A DNA stretch of 64,000 nt from Streptomyces sannanensis (GCF_039536205.1 NZ_BAAAYL010000001.1:5208001-5272000); one strand, 5' to 3'; positions 7,967-16,363 are shown, numbered from the stretch's first letter. Program-made: numbers and translations. The notes: generated from the sequence alone by a model not told the origin.

Positions 7967-9523
7967 TCAGACGGCGCCGTGTCCCGGCGTGCCCGCCGCG
8001 CCGCTGAGGGCCTCCAGGTCGCTCTTGCGGACCTTGATGACGAACAGCGCCATGAGGAAGGCGAGGCCCACCAGCCCCACGCCGGCCCAGAACGAGGTGG
8101 CGATGCCCTCCGCGAGCACCCGGTGGCCCCACGGCGGAGGCAGCTCGTGCGTCTTGGCGAAGGCCGCCTGCTGCGCGGGAGTCGCCTTGGCAAGGAAGGA
8201 CGGCAGCTGCCGTTCGGCCTCGTCGCGGCCGGCGGTGCCGAAGACCGTCATCAGAATCGAAAGCCCCAGGGAGCCGCCCACCATCTGTGCGGCGTTGAGC
8301 AGGCTGGAGGCTGCCCCCGACTCGTGCTGGGCCACCCCGGACACCGCGGTAAGCGTCACGGTCACGAACACCAGGCCCATGCCGAAGCCGAAGAGCAGCA
8401 TCGGCCCGAGCACGCCGCCGAGATAGGTGCTCCCCGGGTCGATCGCGGTCAGCCAGGCCATGCCCGACCCGGTGAACACCGTGGCTCCGGTCAGGAAGGG
8501 CTTCGGGCCGAACACGGGCAGCAGTTTCGACGAGATCCCGGCCGCTGTCACGACCATCACCGTCACCGGCAGGAAGGCCAGGCCGGACTCGATCGGGTCG
8601 TAGTCCAGGACGTTCTGCACGAAGAGCACGATGAAGAAGAACATTCCGAACATCGCAGCGGACAGGCTCATCATGATCAGGTACGTGCCGGAGCGGTTGC
8701 GGTCGGCGAACATCCGCAGCGGCGTGATCGGTTCGCGCGCACGCCGCTCGATGAGGACGAACGCCGTGAGCAGCACGACGGCCGCGCCGAACGCCGCGAG
8801 GGTGAGCCCGTTCCGCCAGCCGTCGTCGGCGGCGCGGATGAACCCGTACACCAGGGAGGCCATACCGGCCGTCGAGGTGAGCGCGCCGGTGATGTCGAAC
8901 CGTCCCGGGTGGCGCTCCGACTCGTTGATGAACAAGGGGGAGAGCACGGCGACCAGGATGCCGATCGGCAGATTGACGTAGAACACCCAGCGCCAGTCCA
9001 GCCACTGGGTGAGCATGCCGCCGGCCAGCAGGCCGATGGCGGCGCCGCTGGCGGAGACCGCGGCGAAGATTCCGAACGCCCGGTTGCGCTCAGGACCTTC
9101 GGGGAACGTGGTGGTGATGAGGGCCAGCGCGGTCGGTGAGGCGATGGCGCCGCCGACGCCCTGCAGCGCCCGGGCGGCAAGCATCTGCCAGGGCTCCTGG
9201 GCGATACCGCACAGCAGCGAGGCGGCGGTGAAGAGCAGCACGCCCGTGATGAACACCCGCCTGCGGCCGAGGATGTCGCCCGCGCGACCGCCGAGCAGCA
9301 GCAGCCCGCCGAAGGCGAGCGTGTAGGCGTTGACCACCCAGGAAAGCTGAGTGGTGGTGAAGGACAGCGCTTCCTGGATGTGAGGGAGCGCGATATTCAC
9401 AATCGTGGTGTCCAGGACCACCATGAGCTGCAGCGCGGCGATGACGGTGAGGGCGATCCCGGGGCGACCCTGCCTTCGGGCGGTGCCGGGCTGTCCTGGA
9501 GCGGTTAACTGAGAGGTTGTCAC
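7967..9523 (-). CDS. DHA2 family MFS drug exporter (TTA codon)
   Basis: A 518-residue transporter of the EmrB/QacA (14-helix) DHA2 family, exporting drugs or antibiotics with a proton gradient. Markers: the first helix ending VVLDTTIVNIALPHIQ (motif D1), GRAGDILGRRRVF (motif A) and QGVGGAIASPTALALI (motif C region). It is divergent from a tetR gene with two palindromic operators between them, the usual repressor-exporter pair. Codon 6 is TTA, which in Streptomyces needs the bldA tRNA, so translation should be developmentally limited. GTG start at 9523 with GGGGGA upstream. Confidence 0.92.
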   Translation of the reverse strand: MTTSQLTAPGQPGTARRQGRPGIALTVIAALQLMVVLDTTIVNIALPHIQEALSFTTTQLSWVVNAYTLAFGGLLLLGGRAGDILGRRRVFITGVLLFTAASLLCGIAQEPWQMLAARALQGVGGAIASPTALALITTTFPEGPERNRAFGIFAAVSASGAAIGLLAGGMLTQWLDWRWVFYVNLPIGILVAVLSPLFINESERHPGRFDITGALTSTAGMASLVYGFIRAADDGWRNGLTLAAFGAAVVLLTAFVLIERRAREPITPLRMFADRNRSGTYLIMMSLSAAMFGMFFFIVLFVQNVLDYDPIESGLAFLPVTVMVVTAAGISSKLLPVFGPKPFLTGATVFTGSGMAWLTAIDPGSTYLGGVLGPMLLFGFGMGLVFVTVTLTAVSGVAQHESGAASSLLNAAQMVGGSLGLSILMTVFGTAGRDEAERQLPSFLAKATPAQQAAFAKTHELPPPWGHRVLAEGIATSFWAGVGLVGLAFLMALFVIKVRKSDLEALSGAAGTPGHGAV

Positions 9524-9546
9524 TAGGGGTCCCCCGCAAGTTCGTT

Positions 9547-9566
9547 AGTGAACGAGTCCGTTCACT
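9547..9566. promoter_or_regulatory. TetR operator 1 (palindrome)
   Basis: Perfect 8-bp arms AGTGAACG and CGTTCACT around a 4-nt centre, located just upstream of the exporter start codon (24 bp). Confidence 0.7.
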
Positions 9567-9596
9567 GTCACGTCAAAGGTAGAGAGTGCCAGACAA

Positions 9597-9612
9597 TGAA
9601 CGCAAGCGTTCA
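9597..9612. promoter_or_regulatory. TetR operator 2 (palindrome)
   Basis: Perfect 7-bp arms TGAACGC and GCGTTCA around AA, 30 bp upstream of the tetR ATG. It shares the GAACG/CGTTC half-site with operator 1, so the same repressor likely binds both. Confidence 0.7.
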
Positions 9613-9641
9613 CTAGTGCCCCGTCCCCCAACGGAGAGAAA

Positions 9642-10271
9642 ATGATGGTTACTTCGCGCTGGACCGCCGCTCCGGACGCGCGACCGCCCCTGCTGCGCCG
9701 CCGTGGACCCGTGCTCGAACGGGCCATCCTGGAAGCGGCCCTGGAACAGCTGAGCACCGTCGGCTGGAACGGCCTCACCATGGAGGGCGTCGCGGCCGGC
9801 GCACAGACCGGCAAGGCCGCCGTGTACCGCCGCTGGCCGTCCAAGGAGGACCTGGTCGCCGACGCCCTGCGGGCCGGGCTGCCCGGCTTCGACGAGGCAC
9901 CCGACCGCGGCAGCGTGCGCGAGGACCTCTACCAGCTGTGCCGGCAGTTGCGCGACACGATGTTCTCGAGACCCGGATTCGCACTGCGCTCAGTCCTTTA
10001 CGAATGCGACAGTGCGGCCGCCGAACGCTTCCAGAGCCTGATCCTGCGGCAGGTGGTCGAACCCTCCGTGCAACTCGTCAAGGCGGTCGTGGACCGTGGG
10101 ATCGCACGCGGAGAAGTACGTCCCGACGCCGCTGCCGACCTGGTTTTCGATGTGATTCCGGGCCTCATGATGTACCGGTCGAAGGTGTGCGGCAGTGAAT
10201 GGCCGGACGAAGACCTCGCCAGGATGATCGATCACGTCATGATGCCCCTGCTGCGCCCCTGCGGCGGCTGA
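9642..10271 (+). CDS. TetR/AcrR family repressor of the divergent exporter
   Basis: A 209-residue regulator with the N-terminal TetR DNA-binding domain (about residues 22-75): [19 protein letters not shown], then [24 protein letters not shown] as the recognition helix and turn. The C-terminal part matches the ligand-binding domains of TetR_C_16/AcrR-type proteins. The ATG at 9642 has GGAGAG upstream. Two matching palindromes lie between it and the divergent DHA2 exporter, so it most likely represses both genes until the exported compound binds it. Confidence 0.9.
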   Translation: MMVTSRWTAAPDARPPLLRRRGPVLERAILEAALEQLSTVGWNGLTMEGVAAGAQTGKAAVYRRWPSKEDLVADALRAGLPGFDEAPDRGSVREDLYQLCRQLRDTMFSRPGFALRSVLYECDSAAAERFQSLILRQVVEPSVQLVKAVVDRGIARGEVRPDAAADLVFDVIPGLMMYRSKVCGSEWPDEDLARMIDHVMMPLLRPCGG

Positions 10272-10333
10272 CTGCGCTGGGGGCCGAGCCGGGGTGTCGC
10301 GCGCGGCCCCGGCGGCGTACCCTGTCTGGCGCC

Positions 10334-11035
10334 ATGCCGTACGAACCACCCACCCACACCGTTGAGCGCTCGATACGCGCCACCACCGGAGCCCGAATCA
10401 TCGCCGGTGTCGACGAGGTCGGGCGAGGAGCGTGGGCCGGTCCTGTCACGGTGTGCGCGGCCGTCACCGGGCTGCGCCGGCCCCCCGCCGGGCTGACCGA
10501 CTCCAAACTGATCACTCCGAAGCGCCGTACGGAGCTGGCCGGACAGTTGGAGGAGTGGGTCACCGCGCACGCGCTCGGCCATGCCTCCCCGGAAGAGATC
10601 GACGGTATGGGGATGACCGCGGCCCTGCGGCTCGCGGCCGAGCGGGCGCTGGAGGGGCTGCCGGTACGCCCCGACGCGGTGATCCTCGACGGCAAGCACG
10701 ACTACCTCGGCGAACCCTGGCAGGTCCGTACGGTCATCAAGGGTGACCGATCCTGCGTCGTGGTCGCCGCCGCCTCGGTCATCGCCAAGGTGCGGCGCGA
10801 CGCGATGATGGCCGAACTGGGCGAGGAATACGCCGCGTTCGACTTCGCCGCCAACGCCGGCTACCCGTCGCCGGCGCACAAGGCGGCGCTGGAGCAGTGG
10901 GGGCCGACCCCCCACCACCGGCTCTCCTGGTCCTATCTGGACGCGCTGCCCCAGTGGCGGCACCTCAAGAAGGTTCGCATCTCAGCGGAGGCGGCAGCAC
11001 TGGAAAGCGGGGGCCAGCTCGGCTTCGACTTCTGA
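10334..11035 (+). CDS. rnhB: Ribonuclease HII
   Basis: A 233-residue RNase HII, which cuts RNA in RNA-DNA hybrids and removes single ribonucleotides from DNA. The active-site signature [14 protein letters not shown] is at about residues 25-38; the other catalytic acids are in [10 protein letters not shown], and [12 protein letters not shown] follows. The ATG at 10334 ([12 protein letters not shown]) is chosen over a longer upstream frame because the usual actinobacterial N-terminus starts here; TACCCT 10 nt upstream could be a -10 element. A short GC hairpin follows the gene. Confidence 0.95.
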   Translation: MPYEPPTHTVERSIRATTGARIIAGVDEVGRGAWAGPVTVCAAVTGLRRPPAGLTDSKLITPKRRTELAGQLEEWVTAHALGHASPEEIDGMGMTAALRLAAERALEGLPVRPDAVILDGKHDYLGEPWQVRTVIKGDRSCVVVAAASVIAKVRRDAMMAELGEEYAAFDFAANAGYPSPAHKAALEQWGPTPHHRLSWSYLDALPQWRHLKKVRISAEAAALESGGQLGFDF

Positions 11036-11038
11036 AAC

Positions 11039-11058
11039 CGCCCCGCCGTGGCGGGGCG
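11039..11058 (+). terminator. GC-rich hairpin after rnhB
   Basis: Nine-bp arms CGCCCCGCC and GGCGGGGCG with a minimal loop, starting 3 bp after the rnhB stop codon. No T-run follows, as is usual in Streptomyces. Confidence 0.6.
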
Positions 11059-11129
11059 AACCCACCCGGAACACACTAAGTGCCGACCCGCTGATGCCCG
11101 CCACAGCGGCGTTTGATAGACATCCACTC

Positions 11130-11750
11130 ATGCCTCTCATCCCCGAGGAGCCTCAGATTCACGAGAGTGCCCAGGGTCCCCGTGTCACACCGGCCACCGG
11201 CCGCAGCACGCCGACCCCTCGCCCCGTACCCGGTCCGCGCCCCGCGGCCGCGCCGCGCCCCGGACGCCCGGGACCCGGTCCCGCCAGGCCGACGACCCCG
11301 GCGCAGCGGACGAACTCTTCCGCCGCCCAGCCCTCCGCGGCGCGGCCGGAGAATCGTTCCGTTCCGCAGATCCAGCTGATCCCCGCCCCGGTGGACGGAG
11401 CGCTCGACGCCGCCGACGAGGCCGTCGACCTGCTCCTGGACTCCGGCCGAGCGCCCGGCGACATCCTGGTGCTCACCACCGGTGAGCAGCACCCCTGGGC
11501 CGCGCACGAGCTGTCCTTCGGCGAAGCCGCCTACTGGGCCCAGCAGGACGCCCGCGACGACGTCTTCTACGCCGACGCCGCCGCGGCGGGCCGTGCCGCC
11601 CCCCGGCCGGTGGTGGTCGTCGCGGTCAACGGCGGCGGTGACGACGCCGCGGCCCGCGCGCTGCCCCAGGCGCTGACGCGAGCCGGGACGCTGCTCATCG
11701 TGTGCGGCGACCCGCAGCGGATCAACACGCTGCTGGGCGCGGGCGTCTGA
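11130..11750 (+). CDS. Conserved hypothetical protein with helicase-C-like tail
   Basis: A 206-residue protein that I do not recognise by name. Residues 1-75 are low complexity (Pro, Arg, Ala). Residues 80-206 form an ordered domain with DAADEAVDLLLDSG, the motif DILVLTTGEQHPWAAHELSF, VVVVAVNGGGDDAAARALPQ and TLLIVCGDPQRI. The pattern of hydrophobic strands followed by TTG and a terminal GDP loop is reminiscent of the C-terminal domain of UvrD/PcrA-type helicases, but no Walker motifs are present, so it would not be an ATPase. The ATG at 11130 is preferred to one at 11094 because the family-like MPLIPEEPQIHES begins there. Confidence 0.7.
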   Translation: MPLIPEEPQIHESAQGPRVTPATGRSTPTPRPVPGPRPAAAPRPGRPGPGPARPTTPAQRTNSSAAQPSAARPENRSVPQIQLIPAPVDGALDAADEAVDLLLDSGRAPGDILVLTTGEQHPWAAHELSFGEAAYWAQQDARDDVFYADAAAAGRAAPRPVVVVAVNGGGDDAAARALPQALTRAGTLLIVCGDPQRINTLLGAGV

Positions 11751-11766
11751 ATCCTGTCGTCGCACC

Positions 11767-11793
11767 CGGGCTGGAGGACAGACCTCCAGCCCG
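11767..11793. terminator. Shared bidirectional terminator
   Basis: An 11-bp perfect stem (11767-11777 with 11783-11793) and 5-nt loop, lying between two convergent genes (11750 and 11829), so it can end transcripts from both sides. Confidence 0.75.
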
Positions 11794-11828
11794 CCCGGCG
11801 CCGGCGGCCCCGGCCCGAGCATCTGTGC

Positions 11829-12458
11829 TCAGCGCGCAGCCGTGCGGAGCAGCACCTCGGGCGCACCGCCCCCGGTGCGCAGCAGGCCGATCTCGGCGTC
11901 GGCTGCCGTGTCCCCCAGCTCGACGGGCCGGGACACGGAGCTGGGGCTGCGGCCGCCCCGTCCCTCACCGAGCACCTGCCAGCCCCCGCCGGTCAGCGTG
12001 ATGTACGCGCCGCACCGCAGCCCGTGCAGGGTGCAGGCGTCCCGCAGTCCCCACATCCAGGCCCCGTCCTCCTCGGTCCATCTCTCATCGCCCTCGCGGC
12101 AGTAGAGCAGCACCGCGGTGCGTACGGGCGAGCGGCGGCGCAGATCGTGCGGGATCACCCGGCGCAGATGCGCGAGCAGCGCGTTGCGGAACTCCCAGCC
12201 GTCGGCGGGGACGCGGCGCCGGGTGAACGACGCGCTTGCCGTGATTCGTTCCTCGTGGTCGAGCACGGCGACGACGGCTGTCGTCGCCGTGGGCCGGTGC
12301 CGGGAGTGCAGACCGCTGACCACTTCGCGAGGGTTCCGCAACAACGGGACCCCGGCTGCGGCCCACTCGGCAGGCTCCAGCATCCTGGCCAGCCGGCTCG
12401 CGGAGTTGCCGACGGCGGACACCGCCGACGCTGCGGACGGAGCGAATCCGAAGGTCAC
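11829..12458 (-). CDS. Hypothetical protein
   Basis: A 209-residue protein I do not recognise. The first 30 residues are Ala/Ser-rich; the body has a TAVVAVLDHEERITASASF strand, a central RNALLAHLRRVIPHDLRRR helix, TAVLLYCREGDERWTEED and LRDACTLHGLRCGAYITLTGG. The strand-helix-strand pattern with a DH near the start is loosely like RadC/JAB-type proteins, but the metal-binding HxHPSG motif is absent, so I do not assign it. The GTG at 12458 is chosen because GGGAGG lies just upstream; a longer frame to 12563 has no such site. It is upstream-adjacent to recQ in the same orientation, 216 bp apart. Confidence 0.68.
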   Translation of the reverse strand: MTFGFAPSAASAVSAVGNSASRLARMLEPAEWAAAGVPLLRNPREVVSGLHSRHRPTATTAVVAVLDHEERITASASFTRRRVPADGWEFRNALLAHLRRVIPHDLRRRSPVRTAVLLYCREGDERWTEEDGAWMWGLRDACTLHGLRCGAYITLTGGGWQVLGEGRGGRSPSSVSRPVELGDTAADAEIGLLRTGGGAPEVLLRTAAR

Positions 12459-12624
12459 GATCCTCCCTTCGCATACGCGCCCACGATGCGGGCAAGGGTC
12501 TTTGGGGCGCACCGCGGCAAGCCCATCGAGGCCGCAGGCGGGCCGCACGGGGAGCGGCTTCAATTCTTGCGGGCTGTCGGGTCACGCGGCAATGAGCAAT
12601 TGAGGCAGCTGACTGGAATCGGCA

Positions 12625-12641
12625 GATATGACACTCATATC
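12625..12641. promoter_or_regulatory. Perfect 7-3-7 palindrome, candidate operator
   Basis: GATATGA-CAC-TCATATC sits in the 216-bp spacer between recQ (stop at 12675) and the downstream gene at 12458, in an unusually AT-rich patch. It is 167 bp upstream of that gene's start. The protein that might bind is unknown. Confidence 0.45.
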
Positions 12642-12674
12642 CCTGCCCAGCAGGGCCTCACGTAACGCCTGACG

Positions 12675-14855
12675 TCACCCTTGAACTGCAAGGACCAGCG
12701 GAAATACGCCCGCTGCTCCCGCCCGGCGAAGCAACCGGGCCGACACGGCGAGCGTCCAGCCGGTGTCCGCGAAGTCGTCGACGAGAAGTACCGGACCATC
12801 CGCACCGGCCAGCGCCGCGGCCAGCCCGGGCGGTATGACGAGTGCCTGGTGCAGACCCCGCACCCGCTGGGCGCTGTTGCTCTGCGAGAGCCGCTCACCT
12901 GCTGCCCCCGGCGCGTACTCCACCGCCCCCAGCAGCGGCATACGTCCCACCTCGGCGATACGGGCACCCAGCGACCCGACCAGCGCGGGCCGGGAGCGAG
13001 AGGCCACCGTCACCACACCGACCGGCCGCGCGGGGGCGTCCGGCTGCCCCGACGCCCAGCCGCCGGGCCCCTTGGCCCAGTCGGCCAGCACGCTCACCAC
13101 CGCGCTCACCACATCGTCCGGTACCGGTCCGTCGGAGGCCTGCGGGGACAGCATCGGGCGGAGCCTGTTACCCCAGCCGATGTCCGAGAGCCGGCCCAGT
13201 GCCCGCCCGGCGAAGGCCTGTTCCCCTTGCGGGATGCGTCCCTTGAGGTCCAGGCCCACCGCGGCCAGTCCGGTCGGCCACATCTTGCGGGGCTCCACCT
13301 CGACGCCCGGCCTGCCGAGTTCACCGAGCGCCGCGTCCAGAGCGGCCTGCGAGACGTCCGGGGTGAACCGCGCTCCCGCGCAGTTGTCGCAGCGTCCGCA
13401 CGGTGCGGCCGCCTCGTCGTCGAGTTGCCGGCGCAGGAACTCCATCCGGCAGCCCGACGTCGTCGCGTAGTCGCGCATGGCCTGCTGCTCGGCCTCGCGC
13501 TGCTTGGCCACCCAGGCGTACCGCTCCGTGTCGTACACCCAGGGCTGTCCGGTGCCGGTCCAGCCGCCGCGCACCCGCCGGACCGCGCCGTCCACGTCGA
13601 GGACCTTCAGCATGGTTTCCAGCCTGGTGCGCCGCAGTTCGACCAGGGGCTCCAGGGCGGGCAGGGAGAGCGGCCGGCCGGCCCGGTCCAGCGCGTCCAG
13701 GGTGCGGCGCACCTGTTCCTCGGGCGGGAAGGCCACCGAGGCGAAGTACTGCCAGATCGCCTCGTCCTCCCTGCCCGGCAGCAGCAGCACCTCGGCGTGC
13801 TCCACGCCGCGGCCCGCCCGGCCCACCTGCTGGTAGTAGGCGATGGGCGAGGAAGGGGAGCCCAGATGCACCACAAAGCCGAGGTCCGGCTTGTCGAAGC
13901 CCATGCCGAGCGCCGACGTGGCCACGAGGGCCTTGACCCTGTTGGCCAGAAGGTCCTCCTCCGCCTGCTGCCGTTCGGCGTTCTCGGTCCTGCCGGTGTA
14001 CGAAGCGACGGTGTGGCCGCACTGACGCAGATACGTCGTCACCTCCTCGGCCGCCGCGACCGTGAGGGTGTAGATGATCCCGGAGCCGGGCAGCTCGCCG
14101 AGATGGTCCGCGAGCCAGGCCAGCCGGTGCGCGGCGTCCGGCAGCCGCAGCACGCTCAGGCTGAGGCTCTCCCGGTCCAGCGGGCCGCGCAGCACGAGCG
14201 CGTCCGAACCCGCGCCTGTGCCGAGCTGTTCCGCGACATCGGCGGTCACCCGGGCGTTGGCTGTGGCCGTCGTGGCGAGCACCGGAACCCCGGCCGGCAG
14301 CTCGGCCAGCATGGTGCGCAGCCGGCGGTAGTCCGGACGAAAGTCATGGCCCCAGTCGGAGATGCAGTGGGCCTCGTCGACCACCAGCAGCCCCGTCGCG
14401 GCGGCCAGCCGGGGGAGCACCTCGTCGCGGAAGTCAGGGTTGTTCAGCCGCTCGGGACTGACCAGCAGCACGTCCACCGCGCCCGCCGCCACCTCGGCCT
14501 GGACCGTCTCCCACTCCTCGGTGTTGGACGAGTTGATGGTGCGGGCGTGAATGCCGGCCCGGGCCGCAGCCTCCACCTGGTTGCGCATGAGCGCGAGCAA
14601 CGGGGAGACGATGACCGTGGGGCCGCTGCCCCGCTCGCGCAGCAGCGAGGTCGCGACGAAGTACACCGCGGACTTGCCCCATCCGGTGCGCTGCACGACC
14701 AGCGCTCTGCGTTTCTCGGCGACCAGCGCCTCGATGGCGCGCCACTGGTCCTCGCGCAGCCGGGCGGTGCCCGACTCGTCCCCGACGAGGCGGGCGAGTA
14801 CGGAATCGGCCGAAGCCCGGAGATCTGCGTTGGCTGCGTCGCCTGTATTGCTCAT
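12675..14855 (-). CDS. recQ: RecQ family DNA helicase with C-terminal phosphoribosyltransferase-like domain
   Basis: A 726-residue superfamily-2 helicase. Walker A reads QRTGWGKS (Lys about 61), motif II DEAHCISDWGHDFRP at 160-174, motif V/VI region SALGMGFDKPDLGFVVHLG and QQVGRAGRG, and the RecQ zinc-binding region RMEFLRRQ...CGRCDNC. Beyond it, the last 90 residues contain VLLVDDFADTGWT (about 689-701), the PRPP-binding loop of type I phosphoribosyltransferases, so the protein is a fusion. The ATG at 14855 gives the normal RecQ N-terminus; the frame stays open upstream. RecQ unwinds 3'-5' in recombination and fork repair. It is divergent from DUF4192 with DnaA boxes between. Confidence 0.9.
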   Translation of the reverse strand: MSNTGDAANADLRASADSVLARLVGDESGTARLREDQWRAIEALVAEKRRALVVQRTGWGKSAVYFVATSLLRERGSGPTVIVSPLLALMRNQVEAAARAGIHARTINSSNTEEWETVQAEVAAGAVDVLLVSPERLNNPDFRDEVLPRLAAATGLLVVDEAHCISDWGHDFRPDYRRLRTMLAELPAGVPVLATTATANARVTADVAEQLGTGAGSDALVLRGPLDRESLSLSVLRLPDAAHRLAWLADHLGELPGSGIIYTLTVAAAEEVTTYLRQCGHTVASYTGRTENAERQQAEEDLLANRVKALVATSALGMGFDKPDLGFVVHLGSPSSPIAYYQQVGRAGRGVEHAEVLLLPGREDEAIWQYFASVAFPPEEQVRRTLDALDRAGRPLSLPALEPLVELRRTRLETMLKVLDVDGAVRRVRGGWTGTGQPWVYDTERYAWVAKQREAEQQAMRDYATTSGCRMEFLRRQLDDEAAAPCGRCDNCAGARFTPDVSQAALDAALGELGRPGVEVEPRKMWPTGLAAVGLDLKGRIPQGEQAFAGRALGRLSDIGWGNRLRPMLSPQASDGPVPDDVVSAVVSVLADWAKGPGGWASGQPDAPARPVGVVTVASRSRPALVGSLGARIAEVGRMPLLGAVEYAPGAAGERLSQSNSAQRVRGLHQALVIPPGLAAALAGADGPVLLVDDFADTGWTLAVSARLLRRAGAAGVFPLVLAVQG

Positions 14856-14907
14856 GGCCCCATGCAACCCGATGCCACTGACATCACGCGAACCCGTGCC
14901 CAGCCCC

Positions 14908-14929
14908 TGTGGACAAAAAGTTATCCACA
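14908..14929. promoter_or_regulatory. Pair of inverted DnaA boxes
   Basis: TGTGGACAA (14908-14916, reverse complement TTGTCCACA, the preferred Streptomyces box) and TTATCCACA (14921-14929, the classical consensus) face each other with 4 nt between. They lie in the core of a larger inverted repeat (about 14901-14936) in the recQ/DUF4192 intergenic region. Confidence 0.65.
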
Positions 14930-14970
14930 GGGCTGGCGGGAGCGGGGCCCGCCGCGGGACCTTGCCCTGC

Positions 14971-16272
14971 ATGAACCAGCACCACGAATCCACCGGCGCC
15001 GCGTCCGCCGGGACGCAGATCACCCTGCGGGGTCCGGCAGAGCTTGCCGACGCGCTGCCCTACGTCCTGGGCTTCCACCCCAGCGACTCCATCGTCATGA
15101 TCGCACTGCACGGCACCAGAGGCCGTTTCGGAGGCCGGCTCAGACTCGGTATCCCCAGCGAGCCGGAGGAATGGCCGGCCGTCGCCGAGCAGCTCGCGGA
15201 GTGCCTGGTGATGGGGAGCGAGCGGCGCGGTCGGCGGCCCGACGGCATCCTCGTCTTCCTCTGCCAGGATCCGGCGGACGGGGAGACGGGCGGCCAGGTG
15301 ATGGAGCGGCTCCGGACGCTGGCCCAGCGGCTGCGCACCGCGTGCGGCGGCCTCGAGGTGCCCGTGCTGGAAGCGCTGTGCATTTCGTCCGGGCGCTACT
15401 GGTCGTACTGCTGCCCTGATACGCGCTGCTGCCCGCCCGAGGGCAACACCCTGGCCATGCCCGGCACATCGGTGATGGCCGCGGCCGCGACCTACGCCGG
15501 CCTGCGTGTGAGCGGAACACTGCGGGAGATGGAGGCACGCCTCACCCCGTGGCCGGCACCGCGGGCGGCGCCGCAGGAGCGGGCACTCGACGCGGCCGGA
15601 GCGTCACTCCTGCCGCGCCTCCTCAGCGATGCGGAGCACGAGCAGGTGGGAGCCGAGACCCTCGAACTGGCCGGGCGCCTGATGCGGAGGCTCGCCGAGA
15701 CCCCGCCGGCGCCCGGCAGAGGTGATCCGGACGCCGTCGACGACGAACTGATCGCTCACGACGAGGCCGCCGCCGTGATCCTCGGACTTCAGGACCGCAG
15801 GACCCGTGACCGGGCGGCGGAATGGATGGAGGGCCCGGAGGCCTCGGCCGCGCTGCGGCTGTGGCGGCTGCTGTCCCGCCGCTGCGTCGGCCCGTACGGC
15901 GAGCATGCCGCGGCGCCGCTCACCCTCGCCGGCTGGGTCGCATGGTCGACCGGTGACGAGCCGGCGGCGCGGGTCGCCCTCGGGATGGCCCTGCGAGCCG
16001 ACCCCGGCTATCACTTCGCGCAACTTCTGCACCAGGCGTGCAATGAGGGGATCGACCCGGAGGCACTGCGTCGCTGCCTGCGGCAGGAGCGAGGGAAGCG
16101 GACGCGGTCGAAGGGAGGGGCGGCGTCGCGCCGCGCCCGGGTCCGCCGCAAGCCGCCCCGTCCCTCGGCCGCCGCCCCGGGCTGCTCGCCACCGGCCGCC
16201 CGTCCCGGCGCCGCCGAACCGCGCGGCCGCACGCGCGGTCGTGGCGTTCGGCACGGCAGGCAGGGCGGGTGA
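14971..16272 (+). CDS. DUF4192 domain-containing protein
   Basis: A 433-residue protein of the actinobacterial DUF4192 family; function unknown. The N-terminal signature LRGPAELADALPYVLGFHPS at residues 18-37 is diagnostic, followed by SDSIVMIALHG and, mid-protein, ALCISSGRYWSYCC with cysteine pairs. The C-terminal domain contains a helical repeat-like segment (LTLAGWVAWSTGDEPAARVA) similar to part of this family, and the final 70 residues are Arg/Pro/Ala-rich and probably disordered. It is divergent from recQ; a DnaA-box pair lies in the shared promoter region. Confidence 0.85.
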   Translation: MNQHHESTGAASAGTQITLRGPAELADALPYVLGFHPSDSIVMIALHGTRGRFGGRLRLGIPSEPEEWPAVAEQLAECLVMGSERRGRRPDGILVFLCQDPADGETGGQVMERLRTLAQRLRTACGGLEVPVLEALCISSGRYWSYCCPDTRCCPPEGNTLAMPGTSVMAAAATYAGLRVSGTLREMEARLTPWPAPRAAPQERALDAAGASLLPRLLSDAEHEQVGAETLELAGRLMRRLAETPPAPGRGDPDAVDDELIAHDEAAAVILGLQDRRTRDRAAEWMEGPEASAALRLWRLLSRRCVGPYGEHAAAPLTLAGWVAWSTGDEPAARVALGMALRADPGYHFAQLLHQACNEGIDPEALRRCLRQERGKRTRSKGGAASRRARVRRKPPRPSAAAPGCSPPAARPGAAEPRGRTRGRGVRHGRQGG

Positions 16273-16334
16273 CGAGGGCTCCGGTCGGGAGGGTGGGAAG
16301 GAGAAGTGATCGAGGACGACCGAAGGCGTGTTTA

Positions 16335-16349
16335 TCGTCAGGCAGACGA
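16335..16349. promoter_or_regulatory. Palindrome before the Nudix regulator gene
   Basis: TCGTC-AGGCA-GACGA, a 5-5-5 palindrome, ends 14 bp before the chosen ATG. Nudix-type regulators of the NrtR group often regulate their own genes; this is a candidate autoregulatory site, by position only. Confidence 0.35.
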
Positions 16350-16363
16350 CTATGATCGCGAAC

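Noticed and set aside
6804-9005. 733-residue minus-strand open frame
   Set aside because: Overlaps both real genes in non-coding frames; no recognisable domain.
6428-9139. 903-residue open frame on the plus strand
   Set aside because: It runs through the DUF4173 gene in another frame and then antisense to the exporter. Composition is Arg/Gly/Ala-rich with no motif; a high-GC shadow ORF.
12681-15419. 912-residue open frame antisense to recQ
   Set aside because: Shadow of the helicase gene; no motifs, and recQ motifs on the other strand are complete.
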